DNA of 64,000 bases from JAWRCU01 sp033542235 (lineage in GTDB: Bacteria > Pseudomonadota > Alphaproteobacteria > Rhizobiales > Rhizobiaceae): assembly GCF_033542235.1 (NCBI RefSeq), contig NZ_JAWRCU010000005.1, forward strand, positions 434,001-498,000. The letters run 5' to 3'. Below are positions 53,988 through 62,021 of the stretch, in pieces. The notes beneath the pieces were generated by a model. That model worked only from the letters and a program-made list of their open reading frames with translations. It searched no databases and was not told the DNA's origin. Within the stretch, counting starts at the first letter, position 1. Every line of letters begins with the position of its first letter. Both the position numbers and the translations under genes were made by a program.

Positions 53988-54482
53988 TCACGCAGCGTCG
54001 ATCTTCTTGACCATGTCGACGAGAATCCAACCGGGGCGCCGGCTGTTCGGCCGGCGTCCCGTCTCGCTGTATCCGAACGACCTGTAGAGCGCGATGTTGC
54101 GCTCCATCCGCGCGTTGGTGAACAGGCGAATTTGGTCGAAGCCGTCCTCCCTCGCCTCTTTCTCAGCCCATGTGAGAAGCTTGATCCCGTAGCCCTTGCC
54201 CTGGAACTCAGGCGCGACTGCAACACTGAAGATCAGCATCTGGTCCGGCTCCTCCTCCAGGACGATAAGTCCTGCCAGCCGATTGTCCTCTTCGAGGAGC
54301 CATACGCCGCCGCACTCGATATGAGGACCGTAATCCTCAGTCACCGGCAGAGGCGGCGCGCCAAACAGCTCGGTATAGGGCGCGTAGGCAGACTCGGTCA
54401 GCGCCACGATCGCATCGAGGTCGCCGGCAGTGGCGAGTCTGATGCGGACACTTTCGCCGCCCTTGTCAGGCGCTCCCTTCGC
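53988..54482 (-). CDS. GNAT-family N-acetyltransferase
   Basis: The 164-residue protein has the GNAT fold, with SVAVAPEFQGKGYGIKLLTW providing the acetyl-CoA pyrophosphate loop (Q/R-x-x-G-x-G/A) and a final FTNARMERNIALYRSFGYSE. The substrate is unknown. I choose the GTG at 54482, with GGAGAG five bases before it; this places the start 17 bp inside the end of gyrA and implies translational coupling. An ATG at 54527 deeper inside gyrA is possible. Confidence 0.82.
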   Translation of the reverse strand, partial: AKGAPDKGGESVRIRLATAGDLDAIVALTESAYAPYTELFGAPPLPVTEDYGPHIECGGVWLLEEDNRLAGLIVLEEEPDQMLIFSVAVAPEFQGKGYGIKLLTWAEKEAREDGFDQIRLFTNARMERNIALYRSFGYSETGRRPNSRRPGWILVDMVKKIDAA

Positions 54483-57243
54483 CACCGGACTCTCCGCCCG
54501 AAGCCCCGTTCCCCCCGTTTGCGCCATTCGTGCCCTCCTGGGGCTCGGGAATGCGCTCGACGGAAACCACCGTCTCGCCATCGGCGGTATTGAATATCGT
54601 CACACCTTTGGTGGCGCGGCTCGCAATGCGAATGCCGGCGACCGGCACACGTATGACCTGGCCGCCGTTCGACACCATCATGATCTGATCTTCATGGGCC
54701 ACCGGGAAGGCGGCGACCAGCCGACCGATCTCCGCCGTCTTGGAGACATCGGTGGCACGGATGCCCTTGCCGCCGCGTCCGGTCAGGCGGAAGTCGTACG
54801 AGGAAGAACGCTTGCCGTAGCCACGCTCCGTGACGGTGAGCACGAACTGCTCATGCGCCTTGAGGAACTCGTAGCGCTCGTCGGATAGCACGGCCTCCTC
54901 GCCGACCTCCTCATTGGTGAGCGCGATGTCTTCCTCGTCGGCGCCGGCAGCCTTCCGCTCAGCGCCGGCTCGCTTCAGATAGGCCGAACGCTCCGAGGCA
55001 TCCGCATCGACATGCTCCAGGATAGTCATCGAGATCGCCCGGTCGTTCTCGCCCAGCGCGATACCCCGCACGCCGATCGAGTTGCGCCCGGCGAAGACGC
55101 GCACGTCGCTCACCGGGAAGCGGATGCACTGTCCGCTGCCGGCAGTAAGCAGCACGTCATCATTGTCCGCGCAGGTTTCTACCCCGAGGATCTCATCGCC
55201 CGCCTCCTCGAGCTTCATGGCTATCTTGCCGTTGCGGTTCACCTGGACGAAGTCGGACAGCTTGTTGCGACGCACCGTGCCGCGCGTGGTGGCGAACATC
55301 ACGTCGAGCTCGCCCCAGCTCGCCTCGTCTTCCGGCAACGGCATGATCGTGGTGATGCGCTCGCCCTCTTCCAGCGGCAGCAAGTTGCGCAGGAACTTGC
55401 CGCGCGACTGCGGATTGCCGATCGGCATGCGCCAGACCTTCTCCTTGTAGACGATGCCGCGCGAAGAGAAGAACAGGATCGGGGTATGGGTATTGGCGAC
55501 GAACAGCCGCGTGACGAAATCCTCGTCCTTGGTCGACATGCCGGAACGGCCTTTGCCGCCCCTTGCCTGCGCCCGGTAGAGCGACAGCGGCACGCGCTTG
55601 ATGTAGCCCTCATGCGTGACCGTTACGACCATATCCTCGCGCTGGATGAGGTCCTCGTCCTCCATGTCGGCGCCGGATTCTCCGATCTCGGTGCGACGTG
55701 GATTGCCGAACTCGTCGCGCACCTTGGCAAGCTCGTCCTTGACGATGCCCTGAATGCGCGCGCGCGACGAAAGGATGTCGAGGAAGTCCTTGATTTCCAC
55801 GCCGATCTTGTTGAGCTCGTCGGCAATTTCGTCTCGGCCGAGGGCAGTAAGCCGCGACAGCTGCAGCGCCAGGATGGCGCGGGCCTGCTCTTCGGAAAGG
55901 TAATAGGTGCCGTCCTCGTTGATCCGGTGGCGCGGGTCGTCGATCAGCAGGATCAGCGCCTCGACATCGGCGGCCGGCCAGCGCCGCTCCATCAACTGCT
56001 CGCGCGCGGAGGTCGGGTCTGGCGCATTGCGGATCAGCCTGATCACCTCATCGATATTTGCGACGGCGATCGCAAGGCCGACAAGCGTGTGTGCGCGCTC
56101 GCGCGCCTTGCGCAGGAGGAACTTCGTGCGCCGGCTCACCACTTCCTCGCGGAAGGAGATGAAGGCCCTGAGCACGTCGAGCAGCGTCATGAGCTCGGGC
56201 CTGCCGCCGTTGAGCGCCACGAAATTGGCGCCGAACGAGGTCTGCAGGGGCGTGAAGCGATAGAGCTGGTTGAGGATCACATCGGCATTCGCGTCCCTTT
56301 TGAGCTCGATGACGACGCGATAGCCCTGCCGGTCGCTCTCGTCGCGAATGTCGGAGATGCCTTCGATGCGCTTCTCGCGTACCAGCTCGGCCATCTTCTC
56401 GATCATCGCGGCCTTGTTGACCTGGTACGGCACTTCGGTGACGATGATCGCCTCGCGGTCACCGCGCATCTCCTCGATATGCACCTTGCCGCGCATGACG
56501 ATCGAGCCGCGGCCGGTCGAATAGGCGTTGTAGATGCCGGAGCGACCGAGAATGATGCCGCCGGTCGGAAAGTCCGGTCCGGGAATGTGCTCGATGAGAT
56601 CGGACAGTTCCATCGCCGGGTTGTCGATCAGCGCGATGGTGCCGTTGACAACCTCAGTGAGATTGTGCGGCGGCATGTTGGTAGCCATGCCGACGGCGAT
56701 GCCGCCCGAGCCGTTGACGAGAAGGTTGGGAAAGCGAGCCGGAAGGACCTTCGGCTCCTTCTCGGAAGCGTCGTAGTTGTCCTGGAAATCGACTGTTTCC
56801 TTGTCGATATCCTCCAGCAGCTCATGCGCGACCTTGGCCAGGCGCGATTCCGTGTAGCGCATGGCCGCCGGCGGATCGTTGTCGATCGAGCCGAAATTGC
56901 CCTGGCCGTCGATCAGCGGGGCGCGCATCGACCAGTCCTGTGCCATGCGCACCATGGCGTCGTAGATCGCCGCATCGCCATGCGGGTGATACTTACCCAT
57001 GACGTCGCCGACGATGCGCGACGACTTCACATGCTTGCGGTTCCAGTGAAAGCCGCCCTCCTGCATGGCGTAGAGGATGCGGCGATGCACCGGCTTCAGG
57101 CCGTCGCGAACATCGGGCAACGCGCGCGATACGATCACGCTCATCGCGTAATCGAGATAGGAGCGCTGCATCTCCTCGATGATGGAAATCGGCTCAATGC
57201 CGGATGGGCCGTCAGGGCCGGACGGTGGCTTCAGGTCGCTCAA
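54466..57243 (-). CDS. gyrA: DNA gyrase subunit A
   Basis: The 925-residue protein has the GyrA breakage-reunion domain with RRILYAMQEGGF, KYHPHGDAAIYDAMVRMAQD (quinolone-resistance region) and PAAMRYTESR, in which Tyr130 is the catalytic tyrosine that attaches to DNA. The C-terminal half holds the six-bladed wrapping domain (GRGGKGIRATDV and similar). Position 91, equivalent to Ser83 of Escherichia coli, is Ala; Asp95 (Asp87) is kept. A Gly/Ser-rich low-complexity tail ends the protein. Confidence 0.97.
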   Translation of the reverse strand: MSDLKPPSGPDGPSGIEPISIIEEMQRSYLDYAMSVIVSRALPDVRDGLKPVHRRILYAMQEGGFHWNRKHVKSSRIVGDVMGKYHPHGDAAIYDAMVRMAQDWSMRAPLIDGQGNFGSIDNDPPAAMRYTESRLAKVAHELLEDIDKETVDFQDNYDASEKEPKVLPARFPNLLVNGSGGIAVGMATNMPPHNLTEVVNGTIALIDNPAMELSDLIEHIPGPDFPTGGIILGRSGIYNAYSTGRGSIVMRGKVHIEEMRGDREAIIVTEVPYQVNKAAMIEKMAELVREKRIEGISDIRDESDRQGYRVVIELKRDANADVILNQLYRFTPLQTSFGANFVALNGGRPELMTLLDVLRAFISFREEVVSRRTKFLLRKARERAHTLVGLAIAVANIDEVIRLIRNAPDPTSAREQLMERRWPAADVEALILLIDDPRHRINEDGTYYLSEEQARAILALQLSRLTALGRDEIADELNKIGVEIKDFLDILSSRARIQGIVKDELAKVRDEFGNPRRTEIGESGADMEDEDLIQREDMVVTVTHEGYIKRVPLSLYRAQARGGKGRSGMSTKDEDFVTRLFVANTHTPILFFSSRGIVYKEKVWRMPIGNPQSRGKFLRNLLPLEEGERITTIMPLPEDEASWGELDVMFATTRGTVRRNKLSDFVQVNRNGKIAMKLEEAGDEILGVETCADNDDVLLTAGSGQCIRFPVSDVRVFAGRNSIGVRGIALGENDRAISMTILEHVDADASERSAYLKRAGAERKAAGADEEDIALTNEEVGEEAVLSDERYEFLKAHEQFVLTVTERGYGKRSSSYDFRLTGRGGKGIRATDVSKTAEIGRLVAAFPVAHEDQIMMVSNGGQVIRVPVAGIRIASRATKGVTIFNTADGETVVSVERIPEPQEGTNGANGGNGASGGESGGEGSA

Positions 57244-57490
57244 ATCAGGTCACAATCACTATCAGAATCACTTGCTCCTTATATAGGAACTGGCTCGGTT
57301 TCTCCAACCCGAACAGTCGTTTTCCAGAGCTGAATTCCGTCGAAATTTCAAAGAGATATCGGTACGGACGCAATGTCGCGCTAGAGATATTGGCGTGAGC
57401 TGCGGCACCAGTGTGTGCCCGGAGCGCCTGATGACAGCCTTGCCACAGTTGATTGAATGCCGAACGCCGCGCCCTACGTTGCCCCCTCCG

Positions 57491-57625
57491 TCCTGCCGGA
57501 CATCTCCCCCACAAGCGGGGAGATCGGACGGCCGCATTGTTTTCGCCAATCGCCAACGTTTGGAGATTGGCGAAGCAGTTGATGACAGCCAATCTCCCCC
57601 CTTGTGAGGAGATGTCCGACGGCAC
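57491..57625. repeat. Composite palindromic intergenic element
   Basis: Three nested pairings are visible. ATCTCCCC at 57502–57509 pairs with 57517–57524. TTCGCCAATC at 57542–57551 pairs with 57565–57574. Outer arms GGACATCTCC (57498–57507) and GGAGATGTCC (57608–57617) bracket the whole. It lies between gyrA and the nnr gene. The modular hairpin layout resembles dispersed intergenic mosaic elements known from rhizobia. Confidence 0.65.
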
Positions 57626-57662
57626 AGACGGCGGCGCGAAGAGCGCAGCGAAGCAGGACAAA

Positions 57663-59204
57663 TCACCTTAGTACAAATTTAGCCCCAAGCTCCCGAAGCA
57701 CAGGCGCCAAGGCAAGCGGCAGGTCCTCCGCAATCAACCCTGGCCCAAAGGTTCTCGCCGCCTCCGCATGCATCCAAACCCCGGCGCACGCCGCCTCGAA
57801 GGCCGGCATGCCTTGCGCGAGCAAGCCTGCGCAAACACCCGACAGCACGTCTCCTGAGCCGGCAGTAGCCAGCAGCGGCGTGCCGTTGCTGTTGATCGCC
57901 ACGCGCCCGTCCGGTGCCGCGATCACCGTGTCAGGCCCCTTGTAGATGATGACCGAGTTCGCCATGGCCGCGGCTTGTGTTGCACGGTCGAGCTTGGAGA
58001 GCCTTCCGTTTTGGGCCAGCTCTGGAAACAGCCGCCCGAACTCGCCTTCATGCGGTGTCAGGACCAGCGCCGGTGCACTGCTTGTGTTAGCTTTCTCAAT
58101 GAATTCCGAGCGCTTCTTCGAGAAGATCGTCAGCGCGTCGGCATCGAAAACGATGGCGCAGACGTAACCCGAGGCTGCAGAAATAAGCTCGAGCGCAAAT
58201 GCGCTGGCCTTGTCGTTCGTGCCGAAGCCCGGCCCCAAAACGAGCGCCCCCGGCTTGCGCGCCTGCAAGAACTCGCCGGCCTCCTCGATCGAATCCGATT
58301 TGCGGAGAATGATCGAAGTCAGATGCGCCGCGTTGACGGCGAGCGCGCTGGCGGGCGAAAGCAACGTGACCGCCCCGGATCCGGTGCGCGCCGCTGCCAT
58401 GGCCGAAAGCCGCGCCGCCCCGGTCGCGGACAAGCCGCCGCAGAAAACCGCGACATGGCCGCGCGCGTACTTATGGGTTTCAGTACCTGGCGCGGGAAAA
58501 TGGGCGATCCAGTTGGCCGGATCGTTCTCGACCGTCTTCGGCTCGATCGCTGCAAGCACATCGTCGCGAATGCCGATATCGGCGATGACCGTCACGCCGC
58601 AGAGCGCCCGACCTGGATAGAGCAGATGACCTGGCTTCTTGCAAAAGAATGTCACCGTGAGCTCTGCCCTGGGCGCAATTCCAAGCACTTCGCCGGTTAG
58701 ACCCGATACGCCGCTCGGCAGGTCGATGGCAACGACGCGGGCGCCCGCCCTCTCCACCTTGCCGATCGCTTCCGCGTAGATGCCTTCGACAGGCCTCGCG
58801 AGCCCCGCACCAAACAGCGCGTCGACAATGACCCAGCCCGTCTGCGGCGCAAACTCCGGGAGCGGTTCCGGCGCGACATTGCATTCTTCCGCTGCGATTG
58901 CGGCATCCGTCCCCGACCGCGGCTCATCGGCGCGCCAGAGCGTGACGGCGATGCCTGCCCGTCTCAGACGCTCGGCAACGACATAGCCGTCGCCGCCATT
59001 GTTGCCGGGTCCGGCAAGCACGGCCACGCCGGGCGCTTCGGGAAAGCGCTCGAGCACCAGCGAAGCCACCGCATCGCCGGCGCGGCGCATCAGGCCGATG
59101 CCGTCGATCAAGCCGGACGCGATGGTCAGCCTGTCGGCATCGCCCATTTCCGTCGGGGTGAGGATTTCAAAGGGCAAAGCGCGATGTGTTCCCGACTTGA
59201 GCAA
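57663..59204 (-). CDS. nnr: Bifunctional NAD(P)HX epimerase / ADP-dependent NAD(P)HX dehydratase
   Basis: The 513-residue protein is a fusion. The N-terminal YjeF_N domain (about 1–215) has VLAGPGNNGGDGYVVAERL and VIVDALFGAGLARP. The C-terminal carbohydrate-kinase-like domain (about 230–510) has LVLTPHEGEFGRLF, YKGPDTVIAAPDGRVAI and TAGSGDVLSGVCAGLLAQG. It repairs hydrated NADH and NADPH: the first domain epimerises, the second dehydrates using ADP. The start (TTG 59204) is uncertain; a TTG at 59177 is also possible. Confidence 0.92.
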   Translation of the reverse strand: MLKSGTHRALPFEILTPTEMGDADRLTIASGLIDGIGLMRRAGDAVASLVLERFPEAPGVAVLAGPGNNGGDGYVVAERLRRAGIAVTLWRADEPRSGTDAAIAAEECNVAPEPLPEFAPQTGWVIVDALFGAGLARPVEGIYAEAIGKVERAGARVVAIDLPSGVSGLTGEVLGIAPRAELTVTFFCKKPGHLLYPGRALCGVTVIADIGIRDDVLAAIEPKTVENDPANWIAHFPAPGTETHKYARGHVAVFCGGLSATGAARLSAMAAARTGSGAVTLLSPASALAVNAAHLTSIILRKSDSIEEAGEFLQARKPGALVLGPGFGTNDKASAFALELISAASGYVCAIVFDADALTIFSKKRSEFIEKANTSSAPALVLTPHEGEFGRLFPELAQNGRLSKLDRATQAAAMANSVIIYKGPDTVIAAPDGRVAINSNGTPLLATAGSGDVLSGVCAGLLAQGMPAFEAACAGVWMHAEAARTFGPGLIAEDLPLALAPVLRELGAKFVLR

Positions 59205-59430
59205 GGGCTTACCGTGATAACGCGCCCAGTCTACAACTCAAGAGCCAACGAAAAGGGTCGCCGATCCGCCTACGAAATAGGCACTATGGCCAAATTGTTT
59301 GCAGCCCAATAACCAGGCAAAGATGATCGTTGATTAAAATTATGGCGTCTGCACCTGGATTTGGTTTGCATTCTCGCGAACCTGTTCGGGCAACGCTGTC
59401 AACCAGACAGCTTCACAAAGCGGGTCGGAT
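59205..59430. other. Regulatory region upstream of glnB
   Basis: It holds a candidate NtrC-type enhancer (TGCACC...GGTTTGCA, 59350–59370) about 60 bp before a sigma-54 promoter candidate. No gene seen. Confidence 0.5.
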
Positions 59431-59446
59431 TGGCATAGTTCGTGCA
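59431..59446 (+). promoter_or_regulatory. Sigma-54 (RpoN) promoter candidate for glnB–glnA
   Basis: TGGCATAGTTCGTGCA has GG and GC at the -24 and -12 positions with exactly ten bases between, as RpoN requires. It lies 64 bp upstream of the glnB start codon. The partial NtrC-like dyad about 60 bp further upstream is in the right place for an enhancer. Confidence 0.6.
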
Positions 59447-59509
59447 TCAGTTGCGCCGAAGCGGGCCCGAAAGACCCGTCCCAAAGCGGCATTGGAGGCC
59501 GGTTGTCAC

Positions 59510-59848
59510 ATGAAGAAGATCGAGGCGATCATCAAACCGTTCAAGCTCGACGAGGTTAAGGAAGCGCTCCAGGAAGTGGGGCTTCAAGGCATCACGGTCA
59601 CCGAGGCCAAAGGTTTCGGCCGCCAGAAGGGCCATACAGAGCTCTATCGTGGCGCCGAATACGTCGTCGACTTCCTGCCCAAGGTGAAGATAGAGGTCGT
59701 GCTCGCCGACGAATCCGTCGAGGGGGCAATCGAGGCGATCCGCAAAGCCGCCCAGACCGGGCGCATCGGGGACGGCAAGATATTTGTCTCCAACATCGAG
59801 GAAGTCGTACGCATCCGCACCGGCGAAACCGGGGTGGACGCCATCTGA
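59510..59848 (+). CDS. glnB: Nitrogen regulatory protein PII
   Basis: The 112-residue PII trimer subunit starts MKKIEAIIKPFKLDEVKEAL and has the T-loop around GHTELYRGAEYVVDF, where Tyr51 is the uridylylation site, and GDGKIFVSNIEEVVRIRTGE. It senses 2-oxoglutarate and ATP/ADP and controls NtrB/NtrC and glutamine synthetase adenylylation. ATG at 59510 chosen because it begins the family's fixed N-terminus. It is 76 bp before glnA, giving the standard glnBA operon. Confidence 0.96.
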   Translation: MKKIEAIIKPFKLDEVKEALQEVGLQGITVTEAKGFGRQKGHTELYRGAEYVVDFLPKVKIEVVLADESVEGAIEAIRKAAQTGRIGDGKIFVSNIEEVVRIRTGETGVDAI

Positions 59849-59924
59849 CTGCCTCTCTATTCCACGGATTGTTCCTCAGGCTCAGTCTTCATTTCAAAAA
59901 CATCATTCAAACAGGGAATCCCAC

Positions 59925-61334
59925 ATGAGCACAGCCAAAGACATCATGAAGCAGATCAAGGACAACGACATAAAATTCGTCGATCTGCGCTTCACCGACC
60001 CCAAGGGCAAGCTCCAGCACGTCACGATGGACGTCGTCGAGGTCGACGAGGACATGTTTGCCGATGGCGTCATGTTCGACGGCTCCTCGATTGCCGGCTG
60101 GAAGGCCATCAATGAATCCGACATGGTGCTGATGCCGGATACCGAGACGGCCCATGTCGACCCGTTCTTCGCGCAATCGACGCTGGTCGCCTTCTGCGAC
60201 ATCCTCGATCCGGTCTCGGGGGAAGCCTACAACCGCGACCCGCGCGGCACGGCCAAGAAGGCCGAGGCCTACATGAAGTCCGAGGGCATCGGCGACACCA
60301 TCTATGTCGGTCCCGAGGCCGAGTTCTTCGTGTTCGACGACGTGAAGTACAAGGCCGACCCGTACAACACCGGCTTCAAGGTCGATGCCGCTGAGCTGCC
60401 CTCGAATGACGACACGGACTACGAGACCGGCAATCTCGGCCACCGTCCGCGCATGAAGGGCGGCTATTTCCCCGTACCGCCGATCGATTCCGCCCAGGAC
60501 ATGCGTTCCGAAATGCTGACGGTGTTGACGCAGATGGGCGTGCGCACCGAGAAGCACCACCACGAGGTGGCTGCCGCCCAGCACGAGCTCGGCCTCAAGT
60601 TCGACACGCTGGTCCGCAACGCCGACAAGATGCAGATCTACAAATATGTCGTGCATCAGGTTGCCAACGCCTATGGCAAGACGGCGACCTTCATGCCGAA
60701 GCCGGTCTATGGCGACAACGGTTCGGGCATGCACGTTCACCAGTCGATCTGGAAGGGCGGCAAGCCGGTCTTTGCCGGCAATGAATATTCCGGGCTTTCC
60801 GAGACCTGCCTCTATTATATCGGCGGCATCATCAAGCACGCCAAGGCGATCAACGCCTTCACCAACCCGCTGACCAATTCCTACAAGCGATTGGTCCCGG
60901 GCTTCGAGGCGCCGGTGCTGCTCGCCTACTCGGCACGCAACCGCTCGGCCTCCTGCCGCATTCCGTTCGGTGCCTCGCCGAAGTCGAAGCGCGTCGAGGT
61001 GCGCTTCCCCGACCCCGGCGCGAACCCCTATCTCGGCTTCGCGGCAATGCTCATGGCGGGTCTCGACGGCGTCAAGAACAAGATCCATCCCGGCCAGCCG
61101 ATGGACAAGGACCTCTACGACCTGCCGCCGAAAGAGCTGAAGAGGATCCCGACCGTGTGCGGCTCGCTACGCGAGGCATTGCAGAGCCTCGACAAGGACC
61201 GCGGCTTCCTGAAGGCGGGCGGCGTCTTCGACGACGACCAGATCGACTCTTACATCGAGCTCAAGATGCTGGAGGTCCAGCGCTTCGAGATGACGCCGCA
61301 TCCGGTCGAATACGACATGTATTATTCGGTCTAG
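59925..61334 (+). CDS. glnA: Glutamine synthetase, type I
   Basis: The 469-residue GSI has MFDGSSIAGWKAINESDMVL, PEAEFFVFDD, KHHHEVAAAQHELGLKFDTL, NGSGMHVHQSIWK and NRSASCRIPFGA. Tyr398 in DKDLYDLPPKE (397 without Met) is the adenylylation site, so activity should be controlled by GlnE. It makes glutamine from glutamate and ammonia. Second gene of the glnB operon. Confidence 0.98.
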   Translation: MSTAKDIMKQIKDNDIKFVDLRFTDPKGKLQHVTMDVVEVDEDMFADGVMFDGSSIAGWKAINESDMVLMPDTETAHVDPFFAQSTLVAFCDILDPVSGEAYNRDPRGTAKKAEAYMKSEGIGDTIYVGPEAEFFVFDDVKYKADPYNTGFKVDAAELPSNDDTDYETGNLGHRPRMKGGYFPVPPIDSAQDMRSEMLTVLTQMGVRTEKHHHEVAAAQHELGLKFDTLVRNADKMQIYKYVVHQVANAYGKTATFMPKPVYGDNGSGMHVHQSIWKGGKPVFAGNEYSGLSETCLYYIGGIIKHAKAINAFTNPLTNSYKRLVPGFEAPVLLAYSARNRSASCRIPFGASPKSKRVEVRFPDPGANPYLGFAAMLMAGLDGVKNKIHPGQPMDKDLYDLPPKELKRIPTVCGSLREALQSLDKDRGFLKAGGVFDDDQIDSYIELKMLEVQRFEMTPHPVEYDMYYSV

Positions 61335-61352
61335 TCTCGAGAAAGCGCCTTC

Positions 61353-61421
61353 GCAACTGGCTATCCTGTTGTAGTAACTGACGATGTTCCTTCTTCGTCC
61401 AATACCAGGTTAGCCAGTTGC
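61353..61421. repeat. 16-bp inverted repeat just past glnA
   Basis: 61353–61368 (GCAACTGGCTATCCTG) pairs with 61406–61421 with one mismatch around a 37-base loop. It starts 18 bases after the glnA stop, so it may be the glnBA terminator, but it also lies within the 3' end of a possible minus-strand gene. Confidence 0.5.
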
Positions 61422-61591
61422 TTGGCGGGCGCACCACCGACGACCGCCTGCACTTTGGCCAACCCCTCGCCTTTGGCGTCGTACTCAGCCGCCAGCGCGA
61501 ACGGTCCGGCGTCGAGCCCGATCTCGTCCCTGCAGGCGATCTGCTTGGCGAGATCGAAGCTCTCGTGGAAAAGCCGAGCACTCACAGTCAT
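61361..61591 (-). CDS. Possible small protein downstream of the DUF1476 gene
   Basis: The 76-residue frame starts with an ATG that overlaps the TGA of the DUF1476 gene (ATGA), which suggests coupled translation. Residues 1–65 are soluble and have normal composition (FHESFDLAKQIACRDEIGLD); no family recognised. The last codons run into the inverted repeat beyond glnA. Moderately likely to be real. Confidence 0.45.
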   Translation of the reverse strand: MTVSARLFHESFDLAKQIACRDEIGLDAGPFALAAEYDAKGEGLAKVQAVVGGAPAKQLANLVLDEEGTSSVTTTG

Positions 61592-61908
61592 CTTGAAATG
61601 AGATTGCGTGCAATCTGTATTATCGCGGAATCGCGAGCATCTCCTCGCTTTGACTGTCCCGCTGCTTGCAACCAGAATTTCTCCATGACGGCGCGAATTT
61701 CCTCATCGGAGTGGACCACGCCAGCGGCGCCGAAATCCCTGCGGATTTTAGAAAGCACGTCGCTGCGACCGAAATCGAGCGTCCCCATGGCGAGATCCCT
61801 CGAATAGGCTTCGGCGCTCTCGCCTACGAGCCCCAGCTCTTTAGCCGCCCATATGCCAAGGAGCATGTTGCGACGCACCATCCGCAGTGTGTCGTCGTTG
61901 AGGCTCAT
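61588..61908 (-). CDS. DUF1476 protein (F1-ATPase inhibitor zeta-like)
   Basis: The 106-residue protein has RRNMLLGIWAAKELGLVGES, then VLSKIRRDFGAAGVVHSDEE, matching DUF1476, whose Paracoccus member is the zeta subunit that inhibits the F1F0-ATPase. The frame is open to 62064, but the family begins near the ATG at 61908, and earlier residues are Arg-rich and overlap the TPR gene's end. The canonical N-terminal inhibitory segment is short here, so inhibitor activity is uncertain; it may be a divergent paralogue. Confidence 0.75.
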   Translation of the reverse strand: MSLNDDTLRMVRRNMLLGIWAAKELGLVGESAEAYSRDLAMGTLDFGRSDVLSKIRRDFGAAGVVHSDEEIRAVMEKFWLQAAGQSKRGDARDSAIIQIARNLISR

Positions 61909-62021
61909 CAGAAATCCAACCTGCCTGCGAACCTTACCGAGGTTCGAAATCGACGCCAGAAAGAGTTTTCGCTGCCAACGCACGCTCCGACGGCTAGCCC
62001 TTCGCGGCGTGTGTGAAAGCC

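Noticed and set aside
55012..57333. A 773-codon plus-strand frame opposite gyrA
   Set aside because: gyrA is certain on the minus strand, and the opposite frame is a typical high-GC shadow with His/Asp/Arg-rich composition.
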